NCBI RefSeq assembly: GCF_032062135.1
Contig: NC_092862.1
Location: forward strand, 99,892,242-99,956,241
Source of the DNA: Pyxicephalus adspersus
Taxonomy: Eukaryota; Chordata; Amphibia; Anura; Pyxicephalidae
Direction: 5' to 3'
Length of the DNA stretch: 64,000 bases
Shown: one piece after another, positions 58,315-64,000 of the stretch
How positions within the stretch are numbered: the stretch's first letter is position 1
How the letters are laid out: every line of letters starts with the position of its first letter
Position numbers and translations under genes: made by a program
Notes under the pieces: generated by a model
Database searches by the model: none
Told to the model about the DNA's origin: nothing
Seen by the model: the letters and a program-made list of their open reading frames with translations, nothing else

Positions 58315-59000
58315 AGAACTAAACCCAAAATGAAAAAAGAGGTAGATGTTTTCCCCTGCTTCTTTTTCATCAGGGGTCGGCAAACTCCGGCCTTTAGACC
58401 AGATATGGCCTAGCTGGTAGCTTGTTCTGGCCCAATGCCCCCTGCCCAATCTGGCCTAATGCTGGCCTGCAACCTGCGGCGAAGACCGGAACAAAGTACC
58501 GATGCTGGAGTCAGCGGAGCTCCGGAGCTGCATATGGCTCTTGAGCCTTTATGTGGTGGCTCCCTTCTCTATTTACCGTAGCCGGCATTAATATACTTCC
58601 GCCGCCAGGGTCTATAGGGAACATTCCCCATAGACCCTATAGAGGGATTTCCTTTCGGGGGTCATTCCTGGTGGGGAGTGGAGCAATTAGGGCAGGACTC
58701 GAAAGAGAATCCAGCCTAGTGTGCTCCTGCCTACCCCTGAAATGTCCTAGTGGCCAAAAAAGTTTACTGACCTCTGTTTTACATTTTTACACTGCACACC
58801 TGGTGCACCATACAATGAGAGGCCCAACTCTATTTCCTGGAGTATAGATTTAGATGACGGAGCAATGTAACTCCTGCATTCTTGTATGATGGCTGCCTAA
58901 TTGCCAAAAAGGATCTCCAGAAGAGTCGACAGTGAGGATGGCAGCTTTGGAGAATACAGCGGTGACAGGATCTCAGTCCAGTCATTGTTGAAGAATGCTA
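58315..59000. mobile_element. T2-like sequence split by a hAT element
   Basis: TTTAAACAAGAACTAAACCC near 58309-58327 resembles the T2-like left ends. GC-balanced sequence continues after the insertion (58785 to about 58995). The right terminus was not found. Confidence 0.4.
58371..58776. mobile_element. hAT-like non-autonomous element
   Basis: A 406-bp unit starting CAGGGGTCGGCAAACT and ending, reverse-complemented, CAGAGGTCAGTAAACT, with GGCC following in both. Eight-base flanks TTTTTCAT (58363-58370) and TTTTACAT (58777-58784) differ at one base, as expected for a hAT target duplication. CAG...CTG ends and 8-bp duplications are standard for hAT. No transposase. Frame 58551-58847 crosses the right boundary and is not a gene. 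Confidence 0.8.
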
Positions 59001-60289
59001 AAAAAAAAAGAAAATGTGTGCCATAATATGCAAATATGCTGTGTATATTTAGCAATTATGACAAAAACTTACCACACACAAATTACTTTGCTATATGAAG
59101 ATTATTTGAGGTGTTCAGACCAGTCAATTCTCCGGCCAGTTGCAGACAACAAATAAGATATCTTTACCTACCCTGCAGGTCAATACCAAGTTCACATAAA
59201 AATTCCAATTTTTTAAGGATGCTTCCAATCAGAACTTTTGTAAAAAAAAATGTGCAATGCAGAGATCCGAAATGTTTTTCTGAATCACATTTATTATGTG
59301 TGTTTATGGCAACACAAACTTAAAATATGTCTGTTTGCCCTTTGGGAAATATGTTTATTTTAGGCTTTTGCAAATTAGGCTTTTGCACTTAGAATACCAT
59401 ACAAAGCAAATATACAATGGATATTACAATAGGGGGATTATTCTCTATTATTAAAGCTGAGAAAACAATAGACCATAGTGGTCAGTAATAAATCTATGAT
59501 ACGCTAGTTGACTATACATTGTTCATTATGAAATGCTGAATAAGCTGTATTTAGTGTATATATATATATATATATGTATGAAGATTGCTTGATTTAGTTG
59601 CACTAAAGCAGAAATTGAATCGGTTGGTGTAGTGGGTAAAGGAAAAAGAGATGTCAGGTAGAGAATACCTCAAGGAAGGCCATCAGATGCCATACGAACA
59701 TTTGTGGTCATCAAAATGCAGCCACAGCATTTTCTAATGGAAGTTGTTCCTTTGCTGACTTAAACATGAGCAATCTCTATTGTTAGCAAGTATTAAAATA
59801 GAGCAACACCTGGCTTGTTTGTGTTCACAGGCTGTAACATCACCGAAGAAAATAAATTAAGTTATTAATAGAGTTACTAATGTTATATAGTGCTAAAGAT
59901 AAAGTTAGGAATCTGGCAGTCATCCATTTTTTATTTTTTTTAATATATTAACGTTATAAAGTAGCAGTTATTAATGACTAGAGAAATTGTCCTATTCAGC
60001 TTCACATAAATTTCTGTGTTAACTAGAAAACAAGTAATATATTGAAGCCATTGAGGAGGGCAATGCCGCTGTATAGTGGCCCTGTGTATTTCCTTCATTG
60101 GCATTGCCAGCAGCAAGAAGAAGATCATAGTTGTCTTTCCTTTCTTTCGCAGCTTGGAAGTTTACCTTTAGACATGTGCATGCAGGCTGAGATGTGTCTA
60201 TCTCGCCATTATTGGTATTCAACTGGGGCTGTGAGCTGCCGCTGAAAGGGATGTATGTGTATGTGATACAATCAATGAGCATATTAGTT
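59001..60289. other. No gene recognised
   Basis: AT-rich sequence with a short (TA)n at about 59557-59577. GGCAATGCC and GGCATTGCC form a small inverted repeat at about 60058-60110. Confidence 0.55.
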
Positions 60290-60830
60290 CCTGACCATAG
60301 TTCTTGCCTGTCATTGGTTACTAGTACTATATATAGCTCCTCTGTTCCTGGTCACTAGTTGTGTGTTGTAGTGTTAAGCTTGTCTTCCTAGTGGTGTGGT
60401 TTTCTGCTGCATTATTTGTGGTCATCCCTGTGTTGTAACCTGGTTATTGATAGATGCCTGACTGACCTTTGCCTATTGCCCCAACTCTGCTTTGTCTTAC
60501 CTTTTTGGATACTTCATTTGGCTGGCTGACTACCAGTGTGTGACCACTGGCTGTGTTCTCTAGTATTGTTTTCTGCTGGACTCTCCTGTATGGCAAGTGC
60601 GATATAAGTGCGATAAGAGTCTGTGGATATTCTGGCTGACATTAGGCTGTCTGACCTTCCATTGATTCCCTGTCCTGATTCTGTGGGATCCTTCCTCGCA
60701 GACACCATCACACATCTAGGGGGCAACTGAGTGCTGGGACAGTGCAACTAGCTTTCTGAGGCTGTGTGGTAGCTTGCTATAGGCTAATAGTGCATTGGTA
60801 AATTTGGTGATTGGCGTCTGGTAACATAAT
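60290..60830 (+). mobile_element. Possible LTR fragment
   Basis: ACTATATATAGCTCCTCTG (about 60327) looks like a TATA box with downstream start. It is followed by long GT/CT-rich sequence with repeated CTGACTGACC and TGGCTGGCTGAC words, and it ends near GGCGTCTGGTAACA. This is the texture of U3-R-U5 in frog Gypsy-type LTRs. Target duplications and the left end were not found. Confidence 0.38.
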
Positions 60831-62081
60831 AAAAAGTAGGAGAGGAAAGTAACATCAAAGTTCAGTTAACTTAAGTTAGGACATATTTTGATGACCTTTT
60901 TTTGTATGTAAAACATTAAAATTTTTCATGTGATAAAAGGAGGGAAAAGTTTGTGGAATCAGAACCACAGAAACATGGCATGACAGCTTTAGGAGACATA
61001 ATTAGGTAAGTAAGAAAAACCTGAAAACTTTGCATAAAATCAGCCTAAAGAAATGGAAATAATCACAGAATATAAACAGGATTTTAAATATACAAATAAT
61101 AAAGTTAGAAAAGTCTAACAACCAAATACAAGTTAGGTACAAAAGCACAACAGAAACATGACACAACAATACTGATATAAGTGTTTTATAACTCCAAATA
61201 AAAATTTCATAATCTAAACTCAACTAAACTAAAAGAGTTCATAATCTAAACTCAAGAGGCATTAAATTTAAAAAGATAAAAAGATACCTTACATTGCCTT
61301 ATATAGCTGGATGATGGATAAATGCCTGCTAAAGCTGGCCTTAGGTGTTTATATATCGTTCAAAGTAAGCTTGAATGGGTTACATTAGCAGGATATTGGT
61401 CATACCTACATAAAAAGGGGAAACAGTAAAAATGCACCACATTAAAGTTCAATAATGTTATTGGGAAAATATACACTTTGGTAAGAAAGATTAACTTTTT
61501 TATTTAGAATATCAGAAATTATTTATGATGCACACAGTGCCTTATGAACTAAGGGTCTTATTTATAATGAAGACCAGATATCACTACACGTTCTCAGTTA
61601 CTCTCCACTCTGCCTGGAATGACATTATGCAATTCATTTATAAAGATCAGGATGGCAGTGTGCAAGAAGTGAAGAAGCAGAAAGTACTTTCTTCTCAAAT
61701 GAGCAAAAAGAGTTCTGTGATTGGAAAAGAGAAGGTCATATGACATTACAGGTGACATGACTTGGCTCCGCTACAATCCCAGAAATCATTTTTTTTTTCA
61801 TTGTTTTTCATTGTTTTTTTTTATTTTAAACCAGCCATTCTTCAGCTTTTTTACTAATGAGCCTCCAAATATAATTTGGTTCATGTCTACATTTACATTT
61901 TGTTTTTTTTTTGGTATGGATGCCCCCATCCAACCCCCATTTTTTAACCTTTGATCTGATTCCATTGATTGTTCCTGAGCATTGTCTTCTACTGTTCAAA
62001 TACAGAAATGTATTTTCCTTACTGAAGCTTCATGTAGACCGCTTATTTTATTTTCTGAGAAATCATATTTCTTTTTTCCAG
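60831..62081. other. No gene recognised
   Basis: AT-rich sequence. Long T-rich frames at 61721-62159 are of random hydrophobic composition. Confidence 0.55.
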
Positions 62082-62407
62082 CCAACACAGCACAGTGCTG
62101 CATCATTGCAAACGAGCAGCTTAAAAATCAAACTCAGTAAGAAGAGATGTCAGACGTGAGGCATGTGAAGCAGTGCTATCCCATCGGCAGCCTGACCATA
62201 TGTCAGGCCTCAAGGCAACTTTTAAGCCAGCCAGAGACTAAGATGTCACTTCTGGAAAATGATTTCTCCCAGCTTGATGTGTATCTAGGTCCTGTGATTT
62301 CCATCCAAACTGGAATGAGTCAAATCAGTCAGCAGCAAGATGTGCTAAGAAAATTGCACCAGCTGTCTCATTTCATGCCCTTTCTTTTGTTTTGTAAAGA
62401 AAACTAA
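62082..62407 (+). CDS. Possible 5' coding exon, unknown gene
   Basis: A pyrimidine tract (about 62066-62079) ending TTCCAG at 62081 is a good splice acceptor. A GC-balanced stretch follows. ATG at 62147 opens an 86-codon frame to TAA at 62405, starting MSDVRHVKQCYPIGSL and including LENDFSQLDVYLGPV. An in-frame TAA lies nine bases before the ATG, so any coding must begin there, with G at -3. I do not recognise the protein. The last part (FMPFLLFCKEN) is less gene-like, so a real exon might be spliced out before it. No domain or partner exon is identifiable, and a chance open frame is possible. Confidence 0.2.
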
Positions 62408-63768
62408 AAGACACCACACAGATCTCTTTTAAAATAGAGAAGTAAGGTGCTTTGCTCAAGATATCAGAGCTTATAATTCTGCCAGGCCCATGGAAGAGTA
62501 GGGGGTTCCATAAACAGAATTTAATAGGCAGAGTAAATATGCTACCTTGTTTAGACACAAATATAACACACTATATTTATTTTTGGGGGGATATTGGGTG
62601 GGACTATAAATCCCTATCAACTAATGTAATCCTGTACCTTCAGGATTCACCACAAATCCATGATAGCTCAGAACCTGAACCTCAACCCAATTGGGTGTTT
62701 TGGTTCAGTAGAGGTCAGCGATGTTTTAAAGATACATTAAAGTCAAAGATAAAAACTAAACCATACTTTAGTTTTTCAGATCTACATTGTTGGACTGCGC
62801 CAGTCTACTTTACTCTTTTTGTTATCTGGGGATCCTTGAACTCCCCTGTTGGTGATGATGGAACACCCTCCTAGTTATCTCTCATACAGCATCTTGTAAA
62901 AAAAATGCTGGTACCTGGAAGTCTCATACAGCTACCAATCATATTTAAACCAGCCCAAGAAGTTCATATTTGAGTGGTAATGTCAGATGCAAAGGCAGAG
63001 CAAGTTGCACAGGAAATACACCCCTACTGTTCTTCTTCTGTCCCCGAACAGATAGGTGTATTTTTTTAATTGGATTACATAGAGCTCTTTAAAATAAACA
63101 AGATGAATGTGCTGATTTTGTGACAGTTGCTGTGATCCCCCATTGGGGATCAGTCCCCTTTATTTTCTGTCTATTAGACACATCATTAGAAGATCTCCTT
63201 TTATTTCTGTTATAGTGAACTCAAAATTTTGCATTTTGCCATCATTTTGAGTCAGTAAAAATTTTGGGGGTGAATCTCCCAGTGGAGATCAGTTATCACA
63301 AAAAATTGACAAGGTGAACACATGAGATATGTAAGGACAACACTAAAAAACAATTGTGACAGTTACCCAAAAGTCCATGTCCTTTTAGTGTACTAATTTT
63401 TGTGTTCACATATTGTTTCGCATTGTGCTACAGATGATCTGACTTAATAATAGCAAGCAAAACTAATGTTACAATTCATGTAGGGTTTTATTCAGATGGT
63501 TTTAATATTGTTCCAATGTTATAATATAATATTTACACCGCTTTCTTCTCATTAATTAGTTACATTACCGATATTTGTTCACAGTAATGACAAAAGTTCT
63601 TGATCCATTTGTCTTAGTGGAACGCTTACACTAAGAAGTGAACTTTTTGTATCTTTTGTTCCTATAAGTTTTTAATTGGCAATAAATGTTGTCTCTATTT
63701 GGTGTGCCTTGTGGACCGTGCATACAGGTTCAGCAGCATGTGATTTAAAATCTTCTGAAAAAAAAATC

Positions 63769-63771
<3 letters not shown>
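62408..63771. other. No gene recognised
   Basis: AT-rich sequence. GTGATCCCCCATTGGGGATCA at about 63131-63151 and CTCCCAGTGGAGATCAG at about 63276-63292 are similar words 145 bp apart that each fold on themselves, perhaps part of an unrecognised repeat. Confidence 0.5.

Positions 63772-63815
<44 letters not shown>
63772..63815. repeat. (TA)n microsatellite
   Basis: Uninterrupted TA of about 44 bp, preceded by an A-rich run. Confidence 0.95.
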
Positions 63816-63817
<2 letters not shown>

Positions 63818-64000
63818 TCATTAAAATTTATGTGTGGCTGTGTATTGCTTTTGTCTTTACTGCTTCAGTGGTAAAGACTGAAGGGGAAACTTGCAGTCTC
63901 CTGTGTTACACAAATCCCAGGTGACTGCAGGCTGCTTCTTCTGCACTTGCCCAGGATAAAATTGCACAGATGCTTTTAACAAGAAAGTTATGCTTTATTA

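Noticed and set aside
1..64000. CRISPR array, operon or prokaryotic mobile system
   Set aside because: Repeats are eukaryotic transposons, microsatellites and minisatellites. No regularly spaced short palindromic repeats or bacterial-type gene packing occurs.

Overview
This window reads as AT-rich, intron-like or intergenic DNA from a vertebrate, most likely a ranoid (true-frog type) amphibian. I infer this from the repeats, not from any gene. They include a tRNA-derived SINE with an L2-type tail and several foldback elements that I recall as common in ranid genomes. They also include TTAA-flanked elements with TTAAAG ends resembling the T2/Kolobok group of Xenopus, and a CR1-like LINE with an esterase-type ORF1. 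No database search was possible, so the species call is an inference.

No complete cellular gene is recognisable. Almost every open frame is short, starts and stops at random, or lies inside a repeat. The only long coding relic is a decayed CR1-like LINE on the minus strand (about 16.1-19.6 kb). It keeps an ORF1 zinc-knuckle-like N-terminus, GDSL/SGNH esterase blocks, an endonuclease domain and a reverse transcriptase with an FADD motif, all broken by frameshifts and stops. Two isolated stretches look like possible exons because a good splice acceptor precedes a short peptide-like frame: minus strand at 6.6-6.75 kb and plus strand at 62.08-62.41 kb. Neither could be assigned to a gene.

Layout: 0-6 kb holds a SINE, two piggyBac-like MITEs and a foldback element. 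At 8.2-9.5 kb there is retroelement-like debris with a nearly identical 124-bp tandem duplication and a T2-like terminus. At 14.3-19.7 kb come a foldback element, a minisatellite, a (TA)n tract and the LINE with duplicated 5' leader. At 22.4-28.6 kb there is a series of TTAAAG-ended elements and a possible tyrosine-recombinase retroelement fragment. At 33.5-39.2 kb lie a foldback, a T2-like element interrupted by a solo LTR, a second retroelement-like fragment, another foldback, and a transposon carrying a minisatellite. At 45.5-48.4 kb there is an inverted pair of small elements, a foldback copy and a second solo LTR of the same family. At 50-52.2 kb lie a T2-like element and an L2-type 3' end. 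At 58.3-59 kb a hAT-like element sits inside older T2-like sequence, and at 60.3-60.8 kb there is LTR-like sequence. The remaining ground is featureless except for a few stretches that resemble conserved non-coding DNA by composition only.

Functionally the window is a layered record of transposition: TTAA-targeting DNA elements first, then LTR and hAT insertions into them. I found no operon, CRISPR array, rRNA, tRNA gene or novel gene system.
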